Origin: Spartinivicinus marinus
Lineage (GTDB): Bacteria > Pseudomonadota > Gammaproteobacteria > Pseudomonadales > Zooshikellaceae
Assembly: GCF_026309355.1 (NCBI RefSeq)
Contig: NZ_JAPJZK010000001.1
Location: 5,414,501 to 5,478,500, forward strand
Direction of reading: 5' to 3'
Length of the DNA stretch: 64,000 bases
Positions 9,432-20,367 of the stretch are shown one piece after another. Positions within the stretch are counted from its first letter, which is position 1. Each line of letters opens with the position of its first letter. The translations under genes and the position numbers were made by a program. Below the pieces are notes generated by a model, which had not been told where the DNA came from, made no database searches, and saw only the letters and a program-made list of their open reading frames with translations.

Positions 9432-12400
9432 ATGCCTACCCCTACTGTTGATCACCCCAATGCTATTAATCAGACTAATGATTTAGGTGTTGAAGATACC
9501 CCCGACCAGCGGCCACTGAGAAGAAATAGTCCAGGCCGGCAAGGTTTTCGAAAACTGGCTAAGCGCTTGGGACCGATGGTGGCAGCGGGTGCCAGTCAGG
9601 AGGCCACTAGTCATCGAGCCTCTCGTCGAGCGTCTACAGTCATAGCTGATTCTCAACAACAGTTTTCTGGGCATCAATACTCAACCTCAACAAGTCCTTC
9701 TGATCAGCAAGTTACCCAATTTAAAAAGCCATTACTATCACGATTAAAACTGGTGGTTTCTTTAGTCAGTGGCGATAAGCTTAATATCCAATTACCAAAA
9801 AATATCGATATTAAACAGGTTAAAGTGTCGGGAAATGGTGAGCAACTCTGGATATTAAGTAAAAAAGGAACTCTTTATCAATTTAACCGAGGTGCTGAGG
9901 GGAAGGAAAAATTTCAATATAATCAAGCATTCTCTGCTTTATTAAATCAAGGTAATAACCGTTATCAAGCTATTGAAGCTGCCCAGGATGGAACCTTATA
10001 TTCGGTAGATAATGTGGGTTATTTATATCAAGCCAAGCATGATAAGGGCGTTACAAGTATTTCCCGTTCAAGTGAAGCCAGTTTTGCGAAATTGATATTG
10101 CAGGATAAAGTCAGTGCTAAAGGTAGACATTATCAACAAATCAAACCTAAATTAGATTTAGCATTAGTACAAGGTCATTTAAAAGTCCTTAGTAATGGTG
10201 TTGAGCAGGGAAGTCAAACGGTTCAAACGTTGTTACCACAGTTTGTTAGGCAAGCAGCTGGTATTTATACAGCAGCGGATGGACAGCGTTGGTTGTTGGA
10301 AAACAATCAGTTGTTCAAGTGGAATGCTAGTCAACAGCAGTGGGAGTCTGGCCATGATAAGGCTGTGTCGCAACTACGAGTGGGTGGCGATGGTCAGCTT
10401 TATGCGTTAAGTGAATGGCATGAAATTTTGCGATTAAATAATAATTCAACCGCATCTGTTTATCGATTAACGACAGCAAATAAATTAATTCAAGACTTTA
10501 CCGTACAACAGAACCAGCAAATTGCGTTTATCGATACAGACCAAAATTATAGCTTTACCTCAACAGCAGACCGTTTGGTGACGACACCTGTAGTATTACC
10601 TGACAAGGTTAAAGCGACAGCATTAATTAACAATAATAATGAGCGCTGGCTATTAGGTGAAAATCAGCAATTATATCGGGTTACATCGGGAAGTGCACAA
10701 CCTCAAGTAGTGGGATTGCCTGATGGGGTGGATGGGGTTATTCGTTTTGAGCGAGTGATGACCGATGCAGGTCCTCAATTACAGATAGCGGCTAAAAAAG
10801 ACGGGCGTCTACAACAGTATGTATATGTGAATGATAAGTGGCAGGTGGGTACTGCACTAGATAGTGCGGCTTTATTTGTTAACTCTGATGGTTTAAGTAA
10901 AGCTACCATTGGGCATAGTGGGTTTGTTCAAACCCGAGAAGGTGAAAGATATGCCATTCATAATGGAGAATTACACTATCAACGGGCAGGAGGTGATGAT
11001 CGTTGGCATAGTACGGGTGTACATAATCTAAGTCAGTTAAGGTTAGGGGGAGATGGTCAACTATACGCCTTGCGAGGTATTAATGAATTAGTCACTATTA
11101 ATCAACAAACCAAGTCCGTTCAGTATGGGTTACCGGCAGCTAAACATTGGGGTAATGATCGCCAGCAAACGCAATTTACCCCTGATAGTTTGACTATTGC
11201 GAATCATGTTGTCAGTGATTTTACGGTGGGGCGTGATGGACAAATTCATTTTCTGGATCATCAAGGGCAATTATATGAATATAATAAAAATAATCAGCAG
11301 GCAAATATAATAACACCAGCGCCTCGATTAACAGCAATCAGCAGTAATAAGCAGGGACATTTGATAGGGTTAACTGGAGATGGAGAAATTCTCAAACAAA
11401 CAGACAATCACTGGCGTCATGTCTTTACTTCTTCAGACCAAAAAGTACTTGGGCTAAACCAGACCTCGACCGGTGAACTAGCCGTTGTGCTAGAAAATCA
11501 AGCGTCTGGTGATAGTCAGCTTGTTATTCATAAAACTTTGAGCAGCCAAGGTCAACTGGTTGATATTCCTCAGGAAGCAATCGTTGACAAATTATTTCAG
11601 CGTTTAAAACAGCAGGATGCTGATCAGGTCAGGTTACCAGGTACGGGGCTGACTGCCAAAGGTAATTTTGCTTTTGTGGGTGTAGAGAGTGGTAATCCTA
11701 GCAGTGAAGGAATCAATAAAAAAGATTATTTAACTGCTCATTTATATCATAAGAAAACCAATTGGTTACACTGGCCGAGGCCATTAAAAGCCATTGGCTA
11801 TCATTTTCAGCATCGGGCTAGAGGAAGAGAGGGGCTAACACCTTTATATAGTGAAATAGGGAATAGCTTTAATCAATTAATACAGCACTTGTCGGTTAAT
11901 CCGTCAGAACAACAGCCAACGTTGTCGGCACGTATTGAGCAGGCATTTAACGTTGGGCGTATTACTCAGGAACAAAAAGATCAGCTATTGGGCTTAAAGC
12001 AACAGCTAGAAGCTGACACGCTCTCTTATTTAACGCGGCTAGGTAAAAAGAAAGGATTACTCACTGAGTCAGGTGAGGTCAATCAACAATTTACGGGTAA
12101 TACAAAAGCTAAAATCGGTCGCTTCTTAAACCCCCGAATTACTTCACATGATTTAACCAAAGAACTCAATCAATTATGGGAAAGTTATCAGGGTGATGAA
12201 AGTAATTCGGCTTTATCAATAATAAAACAACAACTAACGTTGATGCAGGAAAAGGGGCTGTATTTAAGACATCCTGGACAAAATAATGGGTTTACTCGGC
12301 GTGATTATGACGATAATGTGGGTTTATTGACTGCGCGTGTTGTGCACAATAGTAATACCTTGGCTGACTTGGATACTTTAATTAAAGTAATTAATGGTAC

Positions 12401-15400
12401 TCAGGAGACTCACTTTAAACGTGACGAGGTAAAACAGCTGATCACTGAGCTTCAGGATAGCTATGATAGTAGCTCAATTAAAAAGTTCAGTGATATGGGC
12501 TTTAGTAACCTGGATCGACTGGAGTCCAGCTATGATGCCGTGCGCTTTTTCAGTAAAGCCTTCAGTAAGACCCACCACCCTGTTTATCAAAATGCACTCA
12601 ATACCTTTGGCAGTGAAACCCCTGAGCAATTGAAAAATAATTTATATGACGCCATTACCCATTTAAAAAAAGGTGAAACCTTAACATTTGACCGTAATTA
12701 TTCTGGTGGTAGTTCGCCTTTTTTTATTATTAATAAATTGCAACAGTTGGTGAGCCCAATCGGGATTGAGTTGGAACCTGGGGTTAAAGCAGAAAGGCAT
12801 TATGGACTTTCGTTTGAAAAAACGGATAAAGGCATTAAGGTGGCTTTTGTCCGAGATATGAGCATACCTGCTAATGTAACCGCTGGTGGGTATTTTGGTA
12901 CGCCAGGTGTTGCTTCTGCTCGGGTAGGTGGCATATTAAACCCAACCTTAAAACACGATAAAAATAATCAACTGGCCTTTGAAATTGATAACGGAAAAGT
13001 TGAACAGTTTCTTAATGATTTAACCCAGGGTAAGCTCAAACCAACCCAGCTGCTAGCACAAGGACATGACTATGCAGTTAAACGCGGTCATAAATGGGGC
13101 TTTGATTTAGATTTGCAAGCTGTTGCAGAAGCACGCTTAACCGGAAGTGGCAGTACTGCCAGTGGTGAAAACACGGGTACTGACGGTGTTACTGATGTTA
13201 ATGGTTGGGCGAGGGCCAAAGGTGGTATTAAATTTACTTTAAATGTACTGAGCGCGAATAAAGATTGGTCAACAACTACAAAAGATAATGGCGAGCAAAC
13301 CCAGTCCCACTCAAGTAATCGTCCACGCTTTTTTACTAAAGCTGGCTTAGATGTTGAGGCGACCAGTCACTTTAAATTGGGTGTTGATCATGACGAATTT
13401 AGCACCAATGCACTGAGCTATTCTGCGGGTGCTAAATGGAGTGGCTCCGTCGAGTCAAAAACCAGCAAAAGTTATGATGTCACAGCCAAGCCGGCAGAGC
13501 AGGTTAAACTAACGGAATGGCAAGCAATTGTTGGGCAATTACAAACACAGTTTAAAGATGATTTAACCTCACAACAACAGCAGGTATTAAATCGAGTTGC
13601 CAATAGTAAAAGTGAGAATGAAGCGGGAGCAGCGGAAGCGATTAAACAGCTGCAAGGGCTTGACTTAAGCCAGGCTTTAATAAAGCTGGATGCTGCTGAC
13701 GGTGATTCTAGATCAGCCCGGCAAACCCTTCAGCAGCTTGAATCACTGACAATACAACAACAGTTGGCTGATCAGGGTAAGTATACGATCAGTGATGTTT
13801 CTTTTGGCAAAACAATGAGCAATTTGTCGCGCTTAGATGAGCGTAGTTTGCTTGGCTGGGCGGGGGCTCAGTTTTATCCTAACCAGCAACAACCAAGCAG
13901 TTCCCGTACATTGCATGAGTGGATGGAACAGCATCCTGAGCTGAAAACCTTGGTGAATACCTTAAAACAGAGTGATGCTACAGAAGCTAAAATCACTATG
14001 GAGTTAACAGAGCATGCAAAATTACAAGTGGCTCGGTTAATGGCCAGCAATGACCCTGAGGCGTCTATTCAGTTATCAACGCTGCTGAATGACCGAACCC
14101 AGTTTCGGATTAAGTCCATTGAAGTCAGTGCCAGTGCTAAAAATAACAGTGCGTTTGGCCAATCCATTGGGTTAGCTAACTTCAAAAGTGCCGCCGCTAC
14201 CAGTATTAAGAAAAAGCTCGGTAAAATCAGTTTTAATTATGATAACAATCGTACAACACCTAACGGCTATCAATTAGATGGTGAATTATTAACGAAAACC
14301 CCACAGCAATTACAAACGGTGTTGAATAACTTTGAGCAAACCCATCAACAACGCTTGTTGAATGTGGCTGATAGTGTCAATCAGCATAATATGAATGCGC
14401 TGGTTGCGGATCCCGTTCAAGCTGCCAGAGCAGCATTATTGGGGCAGTTGTCAGTATTAGGTATTAATCAAGTGACGCCAACGGAAGTTAAAGGTATGGC
14501 GCAGAGAACGCAAGAACTGTTTTCACAACAATTATCTGCTGATCAACAAGCATCACTAACCCAGTTGATTAATGATCCTGTTGATAATAGAGCCACTGCT
14601 TTAAAGCAGGTAACGGGTATATTAGCTGAGCTAAAACAGCAGCAACCAAAACTCAACCCATACCAGCAGCAACTTTATCAGCGGGCCCATTTAGCCAGTC
14701 AACGGCATGCTGATGTTACTCGTTTATTAACTCAAACGACTAATCAAGTCGCTTCGACAGAAAGTCAGGCCCCTGGCACTATTTTACAATTTGTGCGTGG
14801 TCGACTGGCTTATCAAAATCGATTATTAACCCAAACAGAAGCTATGCAGGTAGTACGACATTTTGGGGATCAAATACTACAAAAAATGCAATCCGGGTAT
14901 AGTGGATTTGCTACTTTCGCTGGTGAATCACCCTTTAATGGTGAAGCGGTGCAACGGATTGTTCAGCGGCAAGAAAATGCTCATTCAATTCAGCCTCGTA
15001 TAGGCCAAAGCCCTCGCTTGTGTACCTTAAAAGTAGGCGATTTAATTCATCTGTTAATATCAGGTGAATTAACCTTAAATCGACTGAATCCTGCCCAGCG
15101 ATTGTTAATTAATGAATATTTCCCAGGTGATCGAACCAGCCAACAACACCAACTGCAAACGCTGGCTGATAATCCAGCTAAATTAGCTGCCATTATCCAC
15201 CAAGCGAATCAGTTCAGCCCGGCCGAGTTAGTCGCCAGTGATCGTTTAACTGGGCCAACAGGGCAACGAGGGTTAGCATATTTGTTGTCATGGGATCAGT
15301 TTGTTCTGGAAGGTGCAACTAAGTTCAAACAACAGGTAGCGCCTAATGCAAAGGTGAATTTTGCACCACAATCGTTGTATGTTCAGCTCAGTCAGTCTAA

Positions 15401-18400
15401 TCAACCTAAAGGCCGTTGTACTGGACTGGCAATGGCTTATCTACAACTGCTGAGCCAGGACAATGGGGTAGCCAAGAAAAATAAGCTGTTTGAAACCTTG
15501 GTCATTCATTCAGCGATTTATCAACAATCAATGGATGAAGGGATTAGCAATAAGGAAGTGGCGGATGCTAATCAATTTGCCGCATTAATTGATCAATTAC
15601 ATGCAACCAGTCAAACCGGTGGTAACAATAATCCGCTCCAGGCAGTGGGTGATTTAACGGTTCGTGATCTTGTCAGTCGGCTTGCTGCTAAAGGGGATCA
15701 ATATTTAGTATTAAATACCGGTAATCACAGTCTTGCAGTAGCGAAGAAGGGAGAGCAGTTCTTTTTTTATGATCCTAACTTTGCTGATGTAGAAGTAGCC
15801 TCCACAACCAACTTACAACAGGTGTTAACTAAACACTTAAATCTATCTTTGAGTAGCCAGGCTAACCAGTCGCTAGCACAGCTGTATCAGACGAAGCAAA
15901 CTCACAATAAACCAACGTTTAGTGTGTTTCAGTTAAATTCAGATAATACGGCTTTAGCCCAGCAGGCCGCTAAATTGAATCAGTTTGTTAATACTGAACA
16001 ACTCATGACAGAGCGCGATAGACTCGCACAATTGGGTGAAGCTGAATTTAACGGACAAAAAATTAAATGGACAACCTTGTATGATATGGGCGCCAGCGTG
16101 GCGGGGCGGAGACTAACGGCAGTTGATGTACAAACTCTGCAGCAAGCAGGCAATGTTAACCAATTGCAGTTTGATCGTAGTCAGTTAGGTGAGTTTGTGA
16201 CTCAGCGGGTACAGACGCTTGATAATACGCTAACCCCTGCAGCCCAATGGTTAAAAACTGTCATCCAGCAACGGGGAAGTGATTCCACTCAGGCTTTATT
16301 AACCCATTTAACAGAAGGACAAGAGACCACTATTGCGGATGATTTTATTAATGCTGTCGACCGACATATTAATAGTCAATTAAATGTTGCTCCAGACTTT
16401 TGGCAATCATTAACCACTAAATTAAAAGCAACTAGCCATTTGGCAACTGCGAATGCTGTATCGAATAAAGTAGGCAAAGGTTTACAGGGATATGGTTATT
16501 ATCAAAATATCATGGGGATATTTAATGCCTTACGTAGAAGTAATCAGCCAGGTGTTGATCAAAGTGAAATTAATAAAGAAATTGGCTTGGCTGCGGGTGG
16601 TTTAGCGGCAGACTTATTAGAGCCTCTAGCAGAAAAAGGGCTGCAAAAAGCCGGTTTGTCACTGGTCAATCGCTTTGGGCCGTCGGCTTCTACGGCAGGG
16701 AAGTTCGCCAGTAAACTAGGCACTGGATTAATGCGAGCGGGTGGTGCTGTATTGGGGGTATTAACCTCGGGGTTTGATATTTATTCGGCAGTTGACTCCT
16801 TTAAAAAGCTGGCTTCAGAAACTGATCCAAAAAAGCGTCAGGATTTAATTGTGAATGGCTCTTTATCGGTAAGTGGTGCAGTGGTGGGGATTGCTACTGC
16901 CATAGCAATTGGCATTGGTGGCACTGCCGCTGCCGTTGCAGGCCCTATTGGTGTTGCTGCGGCTGCCATATTAGCGATTGGTGGACAAATATATAGTGCA
17001 GTCAGACAAATTGATGAAATAGACGACTATATCAGTTTAACGGCAGGAGAACGCTTACGAAATGGCTGGTATGCTTTTTGGGGTAAAGAGCTAGACGAGG
17101 ATGTAGTGAGGCGTTATGGGCTAGCAAAAGCGAAAGTAGAAGGACGTAAGTTATTCGATAAGGGGCTAAGGGAGGGTTCTGTCGGGCAGTTGGATAATAT
17201 GCAGGATACCGTTGATACAGTGGTTTATTCAAAAGGTAAGGCTGAAGTTAAAGAAACCAAATATTATGAAAGAGTCAGGCGAGAAAGTAGTGGCGGTTAT
17301 GCAGGGATTGGCAGAGTTTGGTATGAAAATGTCGCACGTTATAAGCATGAACCTACGCTAGAAGAAAGCGATGACAATGTGGATTTATCCAATGGTGTAA
17401 CAGGCCATGCGCAAATTCGTTACTACCAGAATCAAACGGATGAGCAAGGTGACCAAACCAAAAAAGAAGTTGCACCTAGAAAAGAAAGCTATCGAGTGAA
17501 AGTTGGCTCTCGGCCAGTAGGAAAATTGGGCATGGCACCCGTTTATGAAACCAGAACCCGGGAGGTAACGCCTAATCATGATGTAAAAGTGAAAAGCTTT
17601 GAAAATGCTGGCAGTAATACGGCTGCTGTACAAGCAACCCAACAAAGTGACAATAAAGCAGCATTTATCAATCTTGGTACCGGGAAGGATACAGCTAAAG
17701 GATTTACCAATAAACGGAATATTTTTGTAGTGGGTGAGGGTGAAAAATCATTTACTGGTGGTAAAAAAGATGACGCCTTTATTTTATCTGGCGGTGCAGC
17801 GCCCAATAAAGCTAGTCAATTAACGGCAGGTGAGGGTAATGACACGGTTATTGCTCAGGGCGATTTAACTGATCGAACGGAAGATACGGGATATAAAATT
17901 GATCTCCAGCAAGGTGAAGTACATTACCGAGGCTCCAATAAGAAAGTGGCTACTATTAGTGGCTTTGAAAATGCGATAGGGCAGGCAAAAACGGCTGATG
18001 AGCTAATTGGTAATGATCAAACCAATACTCTGAATGGTAATGGTGGGGGTGACACCTTAAAAGCGGGAGGGGGTAATGATATTTTATTCCTCCATGGCGG
18101 TGATCATGCTGAGGGTGGTCAAGGTATTGATACCTACTATGTCACTCGAAGCAAAGGTGAAGTGACAGTAAAAGAAGAAGCGGGTTTAACCGAAGTGAAT
18201 GCCCTCTACTTGGATTATGATATTAATGAAATGGGGGCGGCTCGATTAGAAGGTAATGACATACTAATGGATTTTACTGGGGACAATAATGAAAAATTAA
18301 CCCTGCGTTTTAAAGATGCTTATAAAACCTTACCTAATGGTACCAAACAATTACAAAATCAGTTCAGTATGGTTACACGGGATGGCTTTTTAGTGGTACC

Positions 18401-20354
18401 AGAGTGGGCGGCAACCATTTCTAGTCAGCGTCCATTTAATCCGACTATGGCAGCAAGCTTTGTTGCCGCTCGACAAAACCCAGATAATATTCAAAAAATT
18501 ACCCAAGACTTGTCGGGTAATCAAGCAAAGGTTCAGGTGACAGCCAACGATGGCACAACCAAAACCTACACAATACCGGAGTTTACTCGCTTAATTCCCA
18601 CTGGCTGGCAGGGTGATGATGTGATGGTGGGAGGTAATAAAGATGATGTCTTTATGCTGGATCAAGGGAATGACCAAGCGACAGGTAATCAAGGGCAAGA
18701 TACTTATATTATTGGCAGAAATGGTGATACAACCGCTAACCCTGCTGAAAAGGTAATTAATAATATTGCTATACCCGTTCAGGCATCTGATGTTAATAGC
18801 CAAGCAAGCTATGAACAAGATTATTTGGTATTGGCAGGGGTGCGACGCGATAATATTCTGTTAACTCGTCATAATGATGACTTATTAGTTAAAGGGCTGA
18901 AAGATAATGGCCATCAGGAAACTGTAAGAATAAAACAGTTTTTTAAAGGAGAAGCCTATCAACATATTTCTATCGTTGATGAAAAAGGTGGTCAGTCTGC
19001 TATTGAGTTGGATAAGCGAGGAAATGCTGTTTTATCAAAGAGTACGGTGATCACTGGTACAAACAGTGCCGATGATTTATACACAACTGAGCGAGAGCAA
19101 GGCAGTTATACGCTAACGGGTGAGGCAGGTGATGATCGGCTACAGGCAAAACATACGGTTGTTTCTCACGCAGATAGTTATACATTAACTGATGGCGACA
19201 TTTTGATAGGCGGAGCAGGGAATGACACATTAAGAGATAGTTTGGCTGATGATGTGCTGATTGGCGGAGAAGACGACGACATTATTATCAGTTCCTGGGG
19301 GGATGACCAAATTGACACCGGCACTGGTCGTAATCAGGTTCGCTTTGCTTCGAATGCTCAGGGAGTTAAGGTGGTTAATGCTAATAATAGTGAGCAAACA
19401 ACTTTGTGGGTACCTTTTGCCTTGAAGGAAGCAACATATCGCTATGAACAAAATAGTTTTATTATCGAAGGCAAAGCCCCTCATAGTGAAGACAATAAAA
19501 CCCTGACTATTATTTTACCTGACTATTTACAACATAAACCCAAGTTAATTTTGAAGAGCTATGATGGTAGCCAGGTAGAGGGGGAAATGCCAAATCAATA
19601 TTCTGCCATGGCTCATGGCGCGGTTACCTTAAACCAAGGGGGTAATGACCAATATTTGACTCTAGAAAACTCACCGCTTGCGGGGTTAGATGAATTTACC
19701 GTACAAATGTCATTTAAGTCTGATCGCCAACAGCTAAGTGGTCGTGATTATGTACCCTTAATGTCTTATGCTGGCAGTCGTACTGCTAATGAGTTTTTAT
19801 TAGGCGTTTACCCCGGTGGCTTGAATGTATGGATAAAGGGTAAGCAATATACAACCGCTGTTAAAGCCAATGAGCTACTGGATGGCCAATATCATGATGT
19901 GACGACTAGCTGGAATAACAACACGGGCAAGTTAGCTATTTATGTTGATGGCCAGCTACGGGACTCTGTTACCACGGAGCATCATGGTAAATTGGATTCA
20001 GTGGGTCGTTTTATCATTGGTCAAGAGCAGGACCAATTAAATGGGGGATTTGATAAAAAGCAGTATTTCCAAGGTAGTTTGGGGGATGTAAAAATTCTTA
20101 ACCGGCAACTGACACCAACCGAAGCCGCACAAGCACATGGCTCAGAACAATTAGCTCACTGGAATTTTAACTATAACTGGTCGGATTTATCGGCTAATAG
20201 GTATGATTTACAGCTGGCTAGAGTCGCTGGTTTTACTCAAGCAATTGATCCTTATTTGACTTGGGAGCCGTTAACAGAACAAGACGTATACGAAGAAGAT
20301 CAACTGCATCAGTTGGCTGAACTGTATAAGCAGTTAGATAAAGGTTTTTTTTAG
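9432..20354 (+). CDS. giant chimeric toxin: AvrE-like + C58 protease + TcdA/B-type pore domain + RTX-like + LamG-like
   Basis: A 3640-residue protein, probably secreted. Residues 1-100 are disordered and charged. From about 105 to 740 come beta-propeller-like repeats with G-D-G-Q-L-Y-A-L strands, including a clear duplication (about 320 and 542). Around 777-806 the WPRPLKAIGY and GREGLTPLY motifs, and later TRRDYDDNVGLLTARVV and the FDRNYSGG segment, match the plant-pathogen AvrE/DspE family of membrane-channel effectors as I know it; this similarity extends to about 1640. A YopT-like C58 protease follows with triad C1996 (GRCTGLAMAYL), H2099 (GNHSLAVAK) and D2114 (YDPNF). Residues about 2318-2560 resemble the TcdA/TcdB pore-forming region, with a long hydrophobic hairpin at about 2478-2525. 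RTX-like GGxGND repeats occupy 2770-3330 and a LamG-like domain about 3394-3570. AGGAG precedes the ATG. No transporter or chaperone gene adjoins it. Confidence 0.85.
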   Translation: MPTPTVDHPNAINQTNDLGVEDTPDQRPLRRNSPGRQGFRKLAKRLGPMVAAGASQEATSHRASRRASTVIADSQQQFSGHQYSTSTSPSDQQVTQFKKPLLSRLKLVVSLVSGDKLNIQLPKNIDIKQVKVSGNGEQLWILSKKGTLYQFNRGAEGKEKFQYNQAFSALLNQGNNRYQAIEAAQDGTLYSVDNVGYLYQAKHDKGVTSISRSSEASFAKLILQDKVSAKGRHYQQIKPKLDLALVQGHLKVLSNGVEQGSQTVQTLLPQFVRQAAGIYTAADGQRWLLENNQLFKWNASQQQWESGHDKAVSQLRVGGDGQLYALSEWHEILRLNNNSTASVYRLTTANKLIQDFTVQQNQQIAFIDTDQNYSFTSTADRLVTTPVVLPDKVKATALINNNNERWLLGENQQLYRVTSGSAQPQVVGLPDGVDGVIRFERVMTDAGPQLQIAAKKDGRLQQYVYVNDKWQVGTALDSAALFVNSDGLSKATIGHSGFVQTREGERYAIHNGELHYQRAGGDDRWHSTGVHNLSQLRLGGDGQLYALRGINELVTINQQTKSVQYGLPAAKHWGNDRQQTQFTPDSLTIANHVVSDFTVGRDGQIHFLDHQGQLYEYNKNNQQANIITPAPRLTAISSNKQGHLIGLTGDGEILKQTDNHWRHVFTSSDQKVLGLNQTSTGELAVVLENQASGDSQLVIHKTLSSQGQLVDIPQEAIVDKLFQRLKQQDADQVRLPGTGLTAKGNFAFVGVESGNPSSEGINKKDYLTAHLYHKKTNWLHWPRPLKAIGYHFQHRARGREGLTPLYSEIGNSFNQLIQHLSVNPSEQQPTLSARIEQAFNVGRITQEQKDQLLGLKQQLEADTLSYLTRLGKKKGLLTESGEVNQQFTGNTKAKIGRFLNPRITSHDLTKELNQLWESYQGDESNSALSIIKQQLTLMQEKGLYLRHPGQNNGFTRRDYDDNVGLLTARVVHNSNTLADLDTLIKVINGTQETHFKRDEVKQLITELQDSYDSSSIKKFSDMGFSNLDRLESSYDAVRFFSKAFSKTHHPVYQNALNTFGSETPEQLKNNLYDAITHLKKGETLTFDRNYSGGSSPFFIINKLQQLVSPIGIELEPGVKAERHYGLSFEKTDKGIKVAFVRDMSIPANVTAGGYFGTPGVASARVGGILNPTLKHDKNNQLAFEIDNGKVEQFLNDLTQGKLKPTQLLAQGHDYAVKRGHKWGFDLDLQAVAEARLTGSGSTASGENTGTDGVTDVNGWARAKGGIKFTLNVLSANKDWSTTTKDNGEQTQSHSSNRPRFFTKAGLDVEATSHFKLGVDHDEFSTNALSYSAGAKWSGSVESKTSKSYDVTAKPAEQVKLTEWQAIVGQLQTQFKDDLTSQQQQVLNRVANSKSENEAGAAEAIKQLQGLDLSQALIKLDAADGDSRSARQTLQQLESLTIQQQLADQGKYTISDVSFGKTMSNLSRLDERSLLGWAGAQFYPNQQQPSSSRTLHEWMEQHPELKTLVNTLKQSDATEAKITMELTEHAKLQVARLMASNDPEASIQLSTLLNDRTQFRIKSIEVSASAKNNSAFGQSIGLANFKSAAATSIKKKLGKISFNYDNNRTTPNGYQLDGELLTKTPQQLQTVLNNFEQTHQQRLLNVADSVNQHNMNALVADPVQAARAALLGQLSVLGINQVTPTEVKGMAQRTQELFSQQLSADQQASLTQLINDPVDNRATALKQVTGILAELKQQQPKLNPYQQQLYQRAHLASQRHADVTRLLTQTTNQVASTESQAPGTILQFVRGRLAYQNRLLTQTEAMQVVRHFGDQILQKMQSGYSGFATFAGESPFNGEAVQRIVQRQENAHSIQPRIGQSPRLCTLKVGDLIHLLISGELTLNRLNPAQRLLINEYFPGDRTSQQHQLQTLADNPAKLAAIIHQANQFSPAELVASDRLTGPTGQRGLAYLLSWDQFVLEGATKFKQQVAPNAKVNFAPQSLYVQLSQSNQPKGRCTGLAMAYLQLLSQDNGVAKKNKLFETLVIHSAIYQQSMDEGISNKEVADANQFAALIDQLHATSQTGGNNNPLQAVGDLTVRDLVSRLAAKGDQYLVLNTGNHSLAVAKKGEQFFFYDPNFADVEVASTTNLQQVLTKHLNLSLSSQANQSLAQLYQTKQTHNKPTFSVFQLNSDNTALAQQAAKLNQFVNTEQLMTERDRLAQLGEAEFNGQKIKWTTLYDMGASVAGRRLTAVDVQTLQQAGNVNQLQFDRSQLGEFVTQRVQTLDNTLTPAAQWLKTVIQQRGSDSTQALLTHLTEGQETTIADDFINAVDRHINSQLNVAPDFWQSLTTKLKATSHLATANAVSNKVGKGLQGYGYYQNIMGIFNALRRSNQPGVDQSEINKEIGLAAGGLAADLLEPLAEKGLQKAGLSLVNRFGPSASTAGKFASKLGTGLMRAGGAVLGVLTSGFDIYSAVDSFKKLASETDPKKRQDLIVNGSLSVSGAVVGIATAIAIGIGGTAAAVAGPIGVAAAAILAIGGQIYSAVRQIDEIDDYISLTAGERLRNGWYAFWGKELDEDVVRRYGLAKAKVEGRKLFDKGLREGSVGQLDNMQDTVDTVVYSKGKAEVKETKYYERVRRESSGGYAGIGRVWYENVARYKHEPTLEESDDNVDLSNGVTGHAQIRYYQNQTDEQGDQTKKEVAPRKESYRVKVGSRPVGKLGMAPVYETRTREVTPNHDVKVKSFENAGSNTAAVQATQQSDNKAAFINLGTGKDTAKGFTNKRNIFVVGEGEKSFTGGKKDDAFILSGGAAPNKASQLTAGEGNDTVIAQGDLTDRTEDTGYKIDLQQGEVHYRGSNKKVATISGFENAIGQAKTADELIGNDQTNTLNGNGGGDTLKAGGGNDILFLHGGDHAEGGQGIDTYYVTRSKGEVTVKEEAGLTEVNALYLDYDINEMGAARLEGNDILMDFTGDNNEKLTLRFKDAYKTLPNGTKQLQNQFSMVTRDGFLVVPEWAATISSQRPFNPTMAASFVAARQNPDNIQKITQDLSGNQAKVQVTANDGTTKTYTIPEFTRLIPTGWQGDDVMVGGNKDDVFMLDQGNDQATGNQGQDTYIIGRNGDTTANPAEKVINNIAIPVQASDVNSQASYEQDYLVLAGVRRDNILLTRHNDDLLVKGLKDNGHQETVRIKQFFKGEAYQHISIVDEKGGQSAIELDKRGNAVLSKSTVITGTNSADDLYTTEREQGSYTLTGEAGDDRLQAKHTVVSHADSYTLTDGDILIGGAGNDTLRDSLADDVLIGGEDDDIIISSWGDDQIDTGTGRNQVRFASNAQGVKVVNANNSEQTTLWVPFALKEATYRYEQNSFIIEGKAPHSEDNKTLTIILPDYLQHKPKLILKSYDGSQVEGEMPNQYSAMAHGAVTLNQGGNDQYLTLENSPLAGLDEFTVQMSFKSDRQQLSGRDYVPLMSYAGSRTANEFLLGVYPGGLNVWIKGKQYTTAVKANELLDGQYHDVTTSWNNNTGKLAIYVDGQLRDSVTTEHHGKLDSVGRFIIGQEQDQLNGGFDKKQYFQGSLGDVKILNRQLTPTEAAQAHGSEQLAHWNFNYNWSDLSANRYDLQLARVAGFTQAIDPYLTWEPLTEQDVYEEDQLHQLAELYKQLDKGFF

Positions 20355-20367
20355 CCTGGTAATCTAA

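Noticed and set aside
9432-20354. Two separate genes joined by assembly error.
   Set aside because: The frame is open for 3640 codons with even composition and no internal ribosome binding site at domain borders. I cannot exclude a join from sequence alone, but nothing points to it.
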